From: Yoonia sp.
GTDB taxonomy: Bacteria; Pseudomonadota; Alphaproteobacteria; Rhodobacterales; Rhodobacteraceae
DNA: 15,363 nt
NCBI GenBank assembly: GCA_020627605.1
Contig: JAHDGO010000019.1
Coordinates: 1-15,363, forward strand
Direction: 5' to 3'
Shown: positions 6,218-15,363 of the stretch, one piece after another
Layout: the number at the start of each line of letters is the position of its first letter
Numbering within the stretch: the stretch's first letter is position 1
The notes under the pieces: generated by a model
Databases searched by the model: none
The model's input: the letters and a program-made list of their open reading frames with translations, nothing else
What the model was told of the DNA's origin: nothing
Program-made: the position numbers and the translations under genes

Positions 6218-9200
6218 TGGGTCTGATTGATGCCGCCTTTAACCGCAGCAAGGTTGTGGGCCTTCTGCTGGTCTTTCTTCTGACCATCGGTGCGATCTCT
6301 TACATTTCGATCCCCAAGGAAAGTAACCCAGAGATCCCGATCCCTGTTGTCTATGTCTCGACCTCGGTGGATGGCATCTCGCCGGAAGACAGCGAAGACG
6401 TGCTGCTTGGCCCGATGGAGGCAGAGTTTGCTTCAATCACCGGGCTGAAGGAAATGACGGCGACTGCCAGTGAAGGGCGCGGCAGCGTCCAGCTGGAGTT
6501 TGAGCCGGGGTTCGACAGCGATCAAGCCCTCGACAAGGTGCGCGAAGCCGCCGACCGGGCTGAAGGCGAATTGCCCTCCGGTGCTGATCTGACGGTGACG
6601 GAGATCAACACCGCGCTCTTTCCCATTCTGACCGTCATCCTGTCTGGCCCCGTGCCTGAACGGACACTGAACGCGCTGGCCGAGGACCTTCAGGACGACA
6701 TCGAAAGTCTTGGTGGTGTGCTGGAGGTCGACGTTGGCGGCAAGCGCACCGAGCTGATGGAGGTCCTGATCGACCCCACAGTGTTTGAGACCTACAATAT
6801 CACCTTTGACGAGTTGATCGCCTCGATCACCAACAACAACCAGTTGATCGCCGCCGGTGCCATCGAAAGCGAGGCGGGGCGCGTGGTGCTGAAAGTGCCG
6901 GGGCTGATCGAAAACCTTGAAGACGTGATGGAACTGCCCATCCTTGTGCGCGGTCAGACGGTTGTGACTTTTGCCGATGTCGCCACCATCCGGCGCACGT
7001 TTGAAGACCCCACAGGCTTTGCCCGGATCGACGGCCAGCCCGCGCTGGCGCTTGAGATCAAGAAGCGTGTTGGAGCCAACATCATCGAAACCGTGGAAGA
7101 GGTGCGCGCCGTCATCGACCAGTCGCAGGCTGACTGGCCCGAAAACGTGCAGGTCCGCTATACGCTGGATGAAAGCGAAACGGTCAAATCCATGCTCGCC
7201 GATCTGGAGGCGAATGTGATCGCCGCCATCATTCTGGTGATGATCGTGGTGGTTTACGCGCTTGGCCTGCGGTCGTCGCTGTTGGTCGGGCTGGCCATTC
7301 CGGGGGCGTTTCTGACCGGTGTGGCGGGGCTCTATTTCATGGGCTTCACCATGAATATCGTTGTTCTCTTCTCGCTGATCCTTGTGGTGGGCATGCTGGT
7401 GGACGGTGCCATCGTCACCGTCGAACTGGCCGACCGCTATCTGCATGAAGGCCGCACCCCGAAAGAGGCCTATGCCGCCGCCGCCAAGCGCATGGCCTGG
7501 CCGATCATCGCCTCGACGGCCACAACCCTTTGCGTGTTCTTCCCGCTGTTGTTCTGGTCTGGCGTGGTGGGCGAATTCATGAAATTCCTGCCGATCACCG
7601 TGATCTTTACCCTTGCTGCCTCGCTGTTCATGGCACTGGTCTTTATCCCCGTGGTGGGTGGCATCATCGGCAAGCGGCAAGGGCAATCAGCCAAGGCCAA
7701 GGCGCAGCTTTATGCCGCCGAAAAGGGCGACCCACGCAAGATGACCGGCTTTATGGGCGGCTATGTGCGTGTGCTGGAATGGTCGATCCTGCGCCCCTGG
7801 ACCACCTTGTCGCTGGCCATGATGGCGCTGGTCGCGTCCTTTGTGGCCTACGGCCATTTCGGCAATGGCCTGACGTTTTTCCCCGAGGTGGAGCCTGACT
7901 ACGCGCAGGTCGAAGTCCGCGCCAAGGACAATTTCTCTGTCTACGAGCAGGACGCGCTGGTGCGGCAGGTCGAGGCACGGCTGGCAGGCTATGACGAAAT
8001 TGCCAGCGTCTATGCCCGATCCGGTGGGTCCAACGAAGGGGGCGATATGATCGGCTCTATCCAGCTAGAGCTGGAAGAATGGGACACCCGCCGCCCGGTC
8101 ACCCAAATCGCCGAAGATATCCGTGCCGATATGGCAGAAATCCCCGGCATTGACGTGCAGGTGGCCACCGACAGCGGTGGCCCAGGTGGCGGCAAACCCA
8201 TCAACCTTGAGGTCATCGGCAAGGTGCAGGCCGATCAGGAAACGGCCGTGAATACGATCATCACCAAGATGGAACAGATGGGCGGCTTTATCGATATTGT
8301 CGAAACAGCGCCCAATCCCGGCGTTGAATGGCAGATCACAGTTGACCGGTCAGAGGCCGCGCGCAGTGGCGCCAATGTCGCTTTGCTAGGGCAGGCGGTG
8401 CAGCTTTTGACGCGCGGCATCACGGTGGCCGACTACCGGCCAGAGGATGGCGATGGCGAGGTTGATATCGTCGTGCGTTTCCCTGCCGTTGACCGGACGC
8501 TGGCCGAGCTGGAATCGCTGCGTGTGCCGACCAGTGCAGGGCTGGTGCCGATTTCCAACTTCGTGGCCTTCACGCCAGCACCGCAAAGCGGGGTGATCAC
8601 ACGGATTGATCAGGCGCGGGTGATCACCATCTCTGCTGATGTCAGCGCCGATGTGCTGGCCAACGACCAGACCATCGCGTTGCAATCGGCGATCGAGACG
8701 CTTGACCTGCCCCCCAGTGTCAGCGTCGCATTCGGTGGCGAAGCCGAGGAACAGGCTGACGCCATGACATTCCTTGCGGGGGCCTTTGGGTCTGCCATTG
8801 GGTTGATGTTTCTGATCCTGCTGACGCAGTTCAACAGCTTCTGGCAGGCCTTTGTGGTGATGTCGGCGATCATCTTTTCCATCGCCGGGGTGCTTTTGGG
8901 GCTGATGATCACCGGGCGACCCTTTGGCGTGGTCATGGGTGGCATCGGGGTGATCGCGCTGGCGGGGATTGTGGTGAACAACAACATCGTGCTGATCGAC
9001 ACGTTCAACGGGCTGAAACAGCAAGGTATGTCCTCGCTGGAGGCAGCCCTGCGGACCGGCGCGCAACGCCTGCGGCCCGTGGTGCTGACGTCCGTGACAA
9101 CGGCCCTTGGTCTGATGCCCATGGTGATTGGCCTCAACATCAACTTCTTCACGCGCGAGATTGTCTATGGCGCGCCGTCGACCCAATGGTGGACAGAGTT

Positions 9201-9333
9201 GTCGAGCGCCATTGCAGGCGGTCTGATCTTTGCAACGATCCTGACCTTGCTGGTGACACCCGCCATGCTGATGCTGGGCGAGAAGCGGGCGAAACGGTTT
9301 GAAACCGGACCGGGGTTGGTCCCGGCAGAGTAA
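6214..9333 (+). CDS. RND-family efflux pump, inner-membrane permease (AcrB/HAE1-like)
   Basis: A 1039-residue resistance-nodulation-division transporter of usual length. It shows the standard twofold pattern: TM1 (13-33), a periplasmic loop, TM2-6 (333-485), a linker, TM7 (530-548), a second periplasmic loop, and TM8-12 (851-1020). Trademark sequences include SIPKESNPEIPIPVVYVST (32-50) and RLRPVVLTSVTTALGLMP (952-969). The TM4 motif is GMLVDGAIVTVE: the first aspartate of AcrB's proton relay is kept (Asp397) but the second is Gly398. In TM10, LAGIVVNNNIVLID places Asn922 where AcrB has its essential Lys940, while the TM11 Arg and Thr remain. Proton coupling may therefore differ from AcrB. 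Substrate is unknown (drugs, dyes, lipids and so on). The start overlaps the adaptor stop; a second ATG at 6217 is equally possible. No outer-membrane TolC-like gene follows. Confidence 0.95.
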   Translation: MMGLIDAAFNRSKVVGLLLVFLLTIGAISYISIPKESNPEIPIPVVYVSTSVDGISPEDSEDVLLGPMEAEFASITGLKEMTATASEGRGSVQLEFEPGFDSDQALDKVREAADRAEGELPSGADLTVTEINTALFPILTVILSGPVPERTLNALAEDLQDDIESLGGVLEVDVGGKRTELMEVLIDPTVFETYNITFDELIASITNNNQLIAAGAIESEAGRVVLKVPGLIENLEDVMELPILVRGQTVVTFADVATIRRTFEDPTGFARIDGQPALALEIKKRVGANIIETVEEVRAVIDQSQADWPENVQVRYTLDESETVKSMLADLEANVIAAIILVMIVVVYALGLRSSLLVGLAIPGAFLTGVAGLYFMGFTMNIVVLFSLILVVGMLVDGAIVTVELADRYLHEGRTPKEAYAAAAKRMAWPIIASTATTLCVFFPLLFWSGVVGEFMKFLPITVIFTLAASLFMALVFIPVVGGIIGKRQGQSAKAKAQLYAAEKGDPRKMTGFMGGYVRVLEWSILRPWTTLSLAMMALVASFVAYGHFGNGLTFFPEVEPDYAQVEVRAKDNFSVYEQDALVRQVEARLAGYDEIASVYARSGGSNEGGDMIGSIQLELEEWDTRRPVTQIAEDIRADMAEIPGIDVQVATDSGGPGGGKPINLEVIGKVQADQETAVNTIITKMEQMGGFIDIVETAPNPGVEWQITVDRSEAARSGANVALLGQAVQLLTRGITVADYRPEDGDGEVDIVVRFPAVDRTLAELESLRVPTSAGLVPISNFVAFTPAPQSGVITRIDQARVITISADVSADVLANDQTIALQSAIETLDLPPSVSVAFGGEAEEQADAMTFLAGAFGSAIGLMFLILLTQFNSFWQAFVVMSAIIFSIAGVLLGLMITGRPFGVVMGGIGVIALAGIVVNNNIVLIDTFNGLKQQGMSSLEAALRTGAQRLRPVVLTSVTTALGLMPMVIGLNINFFTREIVYGAPSTQWWTELSSAIAGGLIFATILTLLVTPAMLMLGEKRAKRFETGPGLVPAE

Positions 9334-9375
9334 GGGGCTTCACGGCACCGTGATCAAGCTCTTACCTTGCTGTAT

Positions 9376-9438
9376 CTTTCCCGCAGGAAAGCTGTTGCCA
9401 GATACGGGGATGCCCTTGCCCGCTATCCCCCCAGTATC
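9376..9438. terminator. Hairpin cluster between the convergent RND and amine oxidase genes
   Basis: The 89-bp gap between convergent genes holds a small hairpin CTTTCC-CGCA-GGAAAG (9376-9391) and a larger one, GATAC and GGGGAT (9401-9411) against ATCCCC and GTATC (9425-9438) with a 3-base bulge. The larger stem extends into the last codons of the amine oxidase gene. GTATC at 9372-9376 can compete for GATAC. No clear T-run follows on either strand, so a bidirectional terminator role is a guess from position. Confidence 0.35.
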
Positions 9439-10466
9439 TCTGCTGCTGCCGCCTCGGCTGCGGCCAGCGCGCCTTCGATCAGGCCGCCGTTGTCGGGGGC
9501 CATTTCCGTTGTGGCGAAGATCAGTTTGCCATCCCAGACATGGGCGAACTGCCGTGGCATCAGATAGGGTGGGTGGCCGGGCGGTGGGGTGGCATCCGCG
9601 GGGGTTGCGGTCCAGCGGGCGGCGGACCAATCTTCCAGCCGGTAGGCCAGCGGCTTGGCCGCATCGGGGCCGAAAAGATGCGCCAGTTGCGCCAATGCGG
9701 CCCCGCTGACCTGATCACCAGCGGCGTGCCGTGCGGCGGCTGGCACGCCCACAAAACCAAAGAGCCCGCCAAGACTGCCATCCAGTGGGCTGGCGTCATG
9801 GATTTCCACCAGCGGTCCGCGTCTGCTGCTGGCGTCGCCAGAGAGGCCAGCGGCCCGCCAGAAGGGCGTGTCGTAGACGGCCACAAACTTTGCATGGGCC
9901 CCCATCCAGGTCGGGATGCGCGTCAGCACCTCGGCATGAGGCAAGGCGGGTGCAAATGCCAGTGCCGCCGCCAGCCGTGGGGGCAGGGCGAGGACGATCC
10001 GGTCAGCGGTCAGGACGCGCCCATCGGCCAGTGTCACGGCGGGCTGGTCCGTGATGCTGTCTGCGGCCGCGCCGCAGGTGACGCGCGCAGGATCAAGCCT
10101 TGCCGCAAGTGCGTCGGTCAGGGCGGATGATCCGCCAACGATCCGGTAGGACCCTGCCATCGACATGAACCCCGCATCGCGCATGACCGCGCCATCGCCC
10201 TGTTCATACAGCTGGGTGCCTTGCGACCATTGCGCGAATGCTTTCAGACCCAGTTCCGCCAGAAGGCTGGCAATGCGGGTCTGTCCGGGCCAAATCCATG
10301 ACGGTCCCAGATCAAAGGCGGCATCGCCCACTTGCAATGACTTGATCCGACCGCCCAGCCGCGCGCGCGCCTCGATCAGGTGATAGTCATGACCAGCCTG
10401 TTGCAGGCGATAGGCCAATGACAGCCCCGCAAGGCCACCGCCGATGATCAATGTCGTGGAATGCAT
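9423..10466 (-). CDS. FAD-dependent amine oxidase / flavin monoamine oxidase-like protein (short)
   Basis: A 347-residue flavoprotein of the amine oxidase/protoporphyrinogen oxidase superfamily. The N-terminal dinucleotide-binding motif is IIGGGLAGLSLAYRL (7-21), with the ribose-binding acid in LIEARARLGGR (30-40). FDLGPSWIWPGQ (51-62) matches the FAD segment seen in monoamine oxidases. The C-terminal FAD-binding segment is TTEMAPDNGGLIEGALAAAEAA (near 319-340). Classical family members are about 430-460 residues, so this one is compact, probably in the substrate domain. Family enzymes oxidise amines to imines and pass electrons to O2, giving H2O2; the substrate is unknown. No signal peptide is seen. 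It lies 71 bp downstream of the original katG stop on the same strand, beyond a strong hairpin, and is convergent with the RND operon. The ATG at 10466 is fixed by the Rossmann motif; the ribosome binding site (AGGCGAG) is weak. Confidence 0.9.
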   Translation of the reverse strand: MHSTTLIIGGGLAGLSLAYRLQQAGHDYHLIEARARLGGRIKSLQVGDAAFDLGPSWIWPGQTRIASLLAELGLKAFAQWSQGTQLYEQGDGAVMRDAGFMSMAGSYRIVGGSSALTDALAARLDPARVTCGAAADSITDQPAVTLADGRVLTADRIVLALPPRLAAALAFAPALPHAEVLTRIPTWMGAHAKFVAVYDTPFWRAAGLSGDASSRRGPLVEIHDASPLDGSLGGLFGFVGVPAAARHAAGDQVSGAALAQLAHLFGPDAAKPLAYRLEDWSAARWTATPADATPPPGHPPYLMPRQFAHVWDGKLIFATTEMAPDNGGLIEGALAAAEAAAAEILGG

Positions 10467-10468
10467 CT

Positions 10469-10495
10469 CGCCTGCCTGTTGTTGCCGGTCAGGCG
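10469..10495 (-). promoter_or_regulatory. Possible leader hairpin covering the amine oxidase ribosome binding site
   Basis: CGCCTG (10469-10474) can pair with CAGGCG (10490-10495) across a 15-base loop. On the minus strand the 3' arm contains the AGG that would serve as Shine-Dalgarno core, five bases before the ATG at 10466. This could lower translation, but a 6-bp stem with a wide loop is weak evidence. Confidence 0.25.
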
Positions 10496-10503
10496 TAAGG
10501 GAT

Positions 10504-10530
10504 GGGCGCAGCCAATGGAAGGCTGCGCCC
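10504..10530 (-). terminator. Strong hairpin after katG, probable terminator
   Basis: A perfect 10-bp GC-rich stem (GGGCGCAGCC / GGCTGCGCCC) with a 7-base loop begins eight bases past the original katG stop codon at 10538. In the katG direction AAAACAGAC precedes it and ATCCCTTACG follows, so the T-run is weak. Partial readthrough into the amine oxidase gene is plausible. On the plus strand GTCTGTTTTA follows, so it would be a better terminator for antisense transcripts. Confidence 0.65.
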
Positions 10531-10537
10531 GTCTGTT

Positions 10538-12846
<2,309 letters not shown>

Positions 12847-12847
12847 G

Positions 12848-12875
12848 TTGCATTTATTGATCAGCGTCATAACTT
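12848..12875 (+). promoter_or_regulatory. Candidate oxyR promoter, possibly giving a leaderless message
   Basis: TTGCAT (12848-12853) and TAACTT (12870-12875) are 16 bp apart. A start site about seven bases past the -10 would fall at or next to the oxyR ATG at 12882. No Shine-Dalgarno sequence is present just before that ATG (AACTTCAAACT), so a leaderless message fits. The OxyR-type site fills the spacer, which would explain autorepression. Confidence 0.4.
12854..12872. promoter_or_regulatory. LysR-type (T-N11-A) site, candidate OxyR operator
   Basis: TTAT-N11-ATAA is a perfect LysR-type dyad. It lies between the divergent oxyR and katG genes, overlapping the oxyR promoter spacer and just upstream of the katG -35. 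An extra inverted pair CTGATCA (12831-12837) / TGATCAG (12858-12864) spans the site and the katG -35, and could provide the extended contacts that an OxyR tetramer needs. Assignment to OxyR is from context; the sequence does not match the E. coli ATAG-N7-CTAT pattern closely. Confidence 0.55.
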
Positions 12876-12881
12876 CAAACT

Positions 12882-13772
12882 ATGAAGAACCTCACTTTGA
12901 AACAGCTGCGTTATTTCGATGCCTTATCGCGTCATGGCCATTTTGGCCGCGCGGCAGAGGCCTGTGCCATCTCGCAACCGGCCTTATCTGTGCAGATCAA
13001 AGAGTTGGAAGAGGGATTGGGCACGCCGTTGTTTGAACGCAGCCCGCGCCATGTGCGGCTGACCGCCTTTGGCGAGGATTGGGCGATCAGGGTGCGCGAG
13101 ATTTTGCGCGCGGTGGATGACCTGGGCGATATGGCCCGTGCCGCGCAGACAGGGCTGGCCGGGCGGCTGCGACTGGGGGTGATTCCGACGATTGCGCCCT
13201 ATCTGTTGCCGGGTCTGATTGCGCATTTGGCGCAGGCCCACCCCGACCTTGATATCCACGTCAGGGAAACCGTGACGCCGAAGCTGATCGCAGAGCTGGC
13301 AAGCGGCAAGATCGACACCGCCATCGTCGCCCTGCCACTGGATGAGCCGGGATTTGTCGAGGTGCCGCTGTTTGATGAAAGCCTGATGTTGGTCCGCCCG
13401 GCAGATCAGCAAGACCGCCCCATGCCCACCCCCGCCGGGCTGCGTGAGATGCGTTTGCTGCTGCTGGAGGAAGGTCACTGCTTTCGCGATCAGGCTTTGT
13501 CGTTTTGCAATCTGGGCACCGCTTCGGCGCGTGAAGGGCTTGATGGCAGTTCTCTGTCGACCCTCGTGCAGATGGTGGGCGCGGGGATCGGGGTGACCCT
13601 GATTCCCGAAATGGCTGTCGGGGTTGAAACCCGGTCAGCCCCGGTTTGCGTCAACCGCTTTGCCGCACCGGAACCGCAACGCTGCGTGGGTATGATCTGG
13701 CGCAAGACCAACCCGCTGGCGGGCCAGTTGCAGACGCTGGCCAAGGCGGTCAAGGCCGTCGCAGGGGGCTAG
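12882..13772 (+). CDS. oxyR: Hydrogen peroxide-sensing LysR-type activator OxyR
   Basis: A 296-residue LysR-family regulator. The N-terminal helix-turn-helix spans about 5-62 (FGRAAEACAISQPALSVQIKELEE, 21-44), and the effector domain about 93-290. The decisive motif is LLLEEGHCFRDQALSFC (193-209): Cys200 and Cys209 match the peroxide-sensing Cys199 and the resolving Cys208 of E. coli OxyR, with the same nine-residue spacing. Oxidation forms a disulphide that switches the protein to activation of genes such as katG, which lies divergently 140 bp away. The start at 12882 fits the usual family N-terminus although no ribosome binding site is seen. Its TAG overlaps the stop of the convergent ABC ATPase gene within a CTAG, leaving no room for a terminator between them. 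Confidence 0.96.
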   Translation: MKNLTLKQLRYFDALSRHGHFGRAAEACAISQPALSVQIKELEEGLGTPLFERSPRHVRLTAFGEDWAIRVREILRAVDDLGDMARAAQTGLAGRLRLGVIPTIAPYLLPGLIAHLAQAHPDLDIHVRETVTPKLIAELASGKIDTAIVALPLDEPGFVEVPLFDESLMLVRPADQQDRPMPTPAGLREMRLLLLEEGHCFRDQALSFCNLGTASAREGLDGSSLSTLVQMVGAGIGVTLIPEMAVGVETRSAPVCVNRFAAPEPQRCVGMIWRKTNPLAGQLQTLAKAVKAVAGG

Positions 13773-14536
13773 GCCGCCATCGGCGGTTCCTTTGCACCCG
13801 TCATGAAGGCCACCGCATCGGACATGGTGTAGTCCTTGGGGTCCACCACACAAAGCCGTTTGCCCAGACGATGGACATGAATGCGGTCGGCGACCTCGAA
13901 CACATGCGGCATGTTGTGGCTGATCAGAATGATCGGGATGCCGCGCGAGCGCACATCAAGGATCAGTTCCAGCACCTTGCGGGATTCCTTGACACCAAGT
14001 GCGGCGGTTGGCTCATCCAGAATGATCACCTTTGATCCGAATGCAGCCGCGCGGGCCACGGCGACACCCTGGCGCTGCCCGCCTGACAGCGTTTCGACTG
14101 CCTGATTGATGTTCTGGATGGTCATCAACCCCAGTTCGCTCAACTTTTCGCGGGCGAATGCCTCCATCGCGGGTTTGTCGAGCTGTTTCAGGATCGAGCC
14201 GCGCCAGCCGGGCTTGCGCAATTCGCGCCCCATAAAGATGTTGTCGGCAATCGACAGGGCCGGGCTGACGGCCAGCGTTTGATAGACCGTTTCGATGCCT
14301 GCATGCCGTGCGTCATTGGGAGACGTGAAGCGGACCTTTTTCTGTTCCAGTTCAACCTCGCCTGCGTCAGGCACAACCGCGCCTGACAATGCCTTGATCA
14401 ATGTGGATTTGCCCGCGCCGTTGTCACCGATGACGGCGAGGATTTCTCCGGGGTAGAGATCAAAGTCGCAGTTATCGAGGGCGACAACCTTGCCATAGCG
14501 TTTGGTCAGGCCCCGGCCTTTGAGAATAGGTTCCAT
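13769..14536 (-). CDS. frcA: Sugar ABC transporter ATP-binding protein, FrcA-like
   Basis: A 255-residue single-domain ABC ATPase that powers sugar import at the inner membrane. Visible motifs: Walker A GDNGAGKST (37-45), Q-loop Gln86 (VYQTLAVSPALSI), signature LSGGQ (150-154), Walker B VIILDEP with Glu175 (170-176), and H-loop His207 (LISHNMPHVFEVADR). The text around LYPGEILAVIGDNGAGKS, MTIQNINQAVETLSGGQRQG and DYTMSDAVAFMTGAK closely resembles, from memory, rhizobial FrcA of the fructose/mannose/ribose importer. Unlike RbsA or XylG (about 500 residues, two ATPase domains) it has one domain, as FrcA does. Start at 14536 shares one base with the permease stop (TAATG), implying coupling. It is the last gene of its operon, and its TAG overlaps the oxyR stop. 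The exact sugar is inferred. Confidence 0.92.
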   Translation of the reverse strand: MEPILKGRGLTKRYGKVVALDNCDFDLYPGEILAVIGDNGAGKSTLIKALSGAVVPDAGEVELEQKKVRFTSPNDARHAGIETVYQTLAVSPALSIADNIFMGRELRKPGWRGSILKQLDKPAMEAFAREKLSELGLMTIQNINQAVETLSGGQRQGVAVARAAAFGSKVIILDEPTAALGVKESRKVLELILDVRSRGIPIILISHNMPHVFEVADRIHVHRLGKRLCVVDPKDYTMSDAVAFMTGAKEPPMAA

Positions 14537-15363
14537 TATGCTGATACCTTTCTGATCCACTGGTCGATCGCGACCGCAAGAATGATGAGTGTGCCGATCA
14601 AGAGGAAAGTCCACTGCGGGTTCACACCGGCCATGCCGAGCCCCAGCATGAAGACCCCCACGATCAGCGCGCCAAAGAAAGCCCCCCAGATAGAGCCGCG
14701 CCCCCCGAAGAGCGATATCCCCCCGATCACCACGGCGGTGATGGACTCGATATTGCCTTCCAGCCCCGTTGAGGCGCTGGGTGAGACGGACGCAAATCGC
14801 CCGATCAGCGACCAGCCAGCAATCGCGGCGATGAAACCGGCCAGCATGTAGACAGACATCAACGTGCGTTTGACGTTTACACCCGCCAGCTCTGCCGCTT
14901 CCGGGTCGTCCCCTACCGCATAGACATGCCGCCCCCATGCCGTTGAACGCAGCATATAGGCCAGAATGAAGGTTAGCCCGATCAGGACCAGCACCCCATA
15001 GGTGATCTTGGTTTGCCAGATCAGGTCAAGCCAGAACTGGTCTGTATCGTTAGGGCGGATCCGTTCATAGGCGATCCCGCGCAGGTTTTCGATCCATGTG
15101 ACCAACTGCTCATTGGGCTTCAGGCCCAGCCATTGCAGCATCGGTGCGTCTTCGCGGATTTCGCGTGCGCGGATCGTCTCGTTCTTGGAATAGATGTAGT
15201 TGGCGGCGAGCACGATCTGCCAGACGCCAAGCGTGGCGATAAAGGGCGGGATCTTGATGCGCGTGACCAGCCAGCCCGACAAAGCGCCGATGGCGGCACC
15301 CATGGCCAAACCGCAGGCGATTGCCACCGACGGGTGCAGCCCATAGCGGAAGGTGAATTGCCC
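14536..15363 (-). CDS. frcC: Sugar ABC transporter permease, FrcC-like (3' part only)
   Basis: The last 275 codons of a ribose/xylose/fructose-type ABC permease (BPD_transp_2 family). The frame is open to the right edge, so the N-terminus lies outside. The cytoplasmic ATPase-contact loop reads STAWGRHVYAVGDDPEAAEL, typical of this family, followed by LAGVNVKR. Hydrophobic helices alternate throughout, including LIVGVFMLGLGMAGVNPQWT near the C-terminus, a region well conserved in RbsC-like proteins. An inserted polar loop (SKNETIRAREIREDAPMLQW onward, some 50 residues) lies between two helices; similar long loops occur in FrcC-type permeases. It overlaps the ATPase gene by one base. The periplasmic sugar-binding gene would be expected further right, outside the window. 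Confidence 0.9.
   Translation of the reverse strand, partial: GQFTFRYGLHPSVAIACGLAMGAAIGALSGWLVTRIKIPPFIATLGVWQIVLAANYIYSKNETIRAREIREDAPMLQWLGLKPNEQLVTWIENLRGIAYERIRPNDTDQFWLDLIWQTKITYGVLVLIGLTFILAYMLRSTAWGRHVYAVGDDPEAAELAGVNVKRTLMSVYMLAGFIAAIAGWSLIGRFASVSPSASTGLEGNIESITAVVIGGISLFGGRGSIWGAFFGALIVGVFMLGLGMAGVNPQWTFLLIGTLIILAVAIDQWIRKVSA

Noticed and set aside
6433..7686. A 417-codon open frame on the minus strand within the RND pump gene, and other long antisense frames (for example 3402-4364, 8386-9186, 11407-12291)
   Set aside because: They mirror the codon pattern of clear genes on the other strand in GC-rich DNA, have low-complexity His/Gln/Arg-rich products with no family motifs, and lack ribosome binding sites.
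6214..9333. Heavy-metal (CzcA/CusA) efflux pump
   Set aside because: No metal-pathway methionine or acidic motifs were recognised and the adaptor is AcrA-like; the substrate remains open.

Overview
The window looks like chromosomal DNA of an alphaproteobacterium, most likely a Rhodobacterales (Roseobacter-type) species. This is inferred from the high GC content, the tight gene packing and the gene types: TTT transporters, an FCD-type GntR regulator, a Rhizobium-like fructose ABC transporter and a divergent oxyR-katG pair. I see no RNA gene, CRISPR array, insertion sequence or phage gene. The only sign of gene damage is at the 3' end of katG.

Layout, left to right. (1) 1-4940 is an organic-acid uptake and metabolism locus. 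A leftward tripartite tricarboxylate transporter operon (tctC, tctB, and the start of tctA, cut by the window edge) is divergent from a rightward three-gene operon. That operon encodes a beta-decarboxylating isocitrate/isopropylmalate-type dehydrogenase, a Gfo/Idh/MocA oxidoreductase and an FCD-type GntR regulator, with 1-bp and 0-bp junctions. The shared promoter region holds a 20-bp near-perfect palindrome just downstream of a TTGACA box facing tctC. This suggests that the operon's own GntR controls both sides. The substrate cannot be read from the sequence; a malate-like hydroxy acid is a reasonable guess. (2) 5072-9333 is a two-gene RND efflux operon (membrane fusion protein and pump) preceded by two inverted repeats. 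The pump lacks two residues of the classical AcrB proton relay, and no outer-membrane channel gene is present. (3) 9423-13772 is an oxidative-stress block. A leftward katG is divergent from a rightward oxyR, which keeps both redox cysteines. A leftward FAD amine oxidase, whose family usually makes H2O2, lies downstream of katG. The last codons of katG are displaced by a frameshift. (4) 13769-15363 is the leftward distal end of a sugar ABC transporter, a close match to FrcC/FrcA (fructose/ribose/mannose class). Its ATPase stop codon overlaps the oxyR stop codon in a shared CTAG.

The best candidates for new biology are the transporter/dehydrogenase/oxidoreductase locus of unknown substrate, the RND pump with the altered proton relay, and the amine oxidase next to katG and oxyR. 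All three are variations on known families. I do not see a wholly new system.
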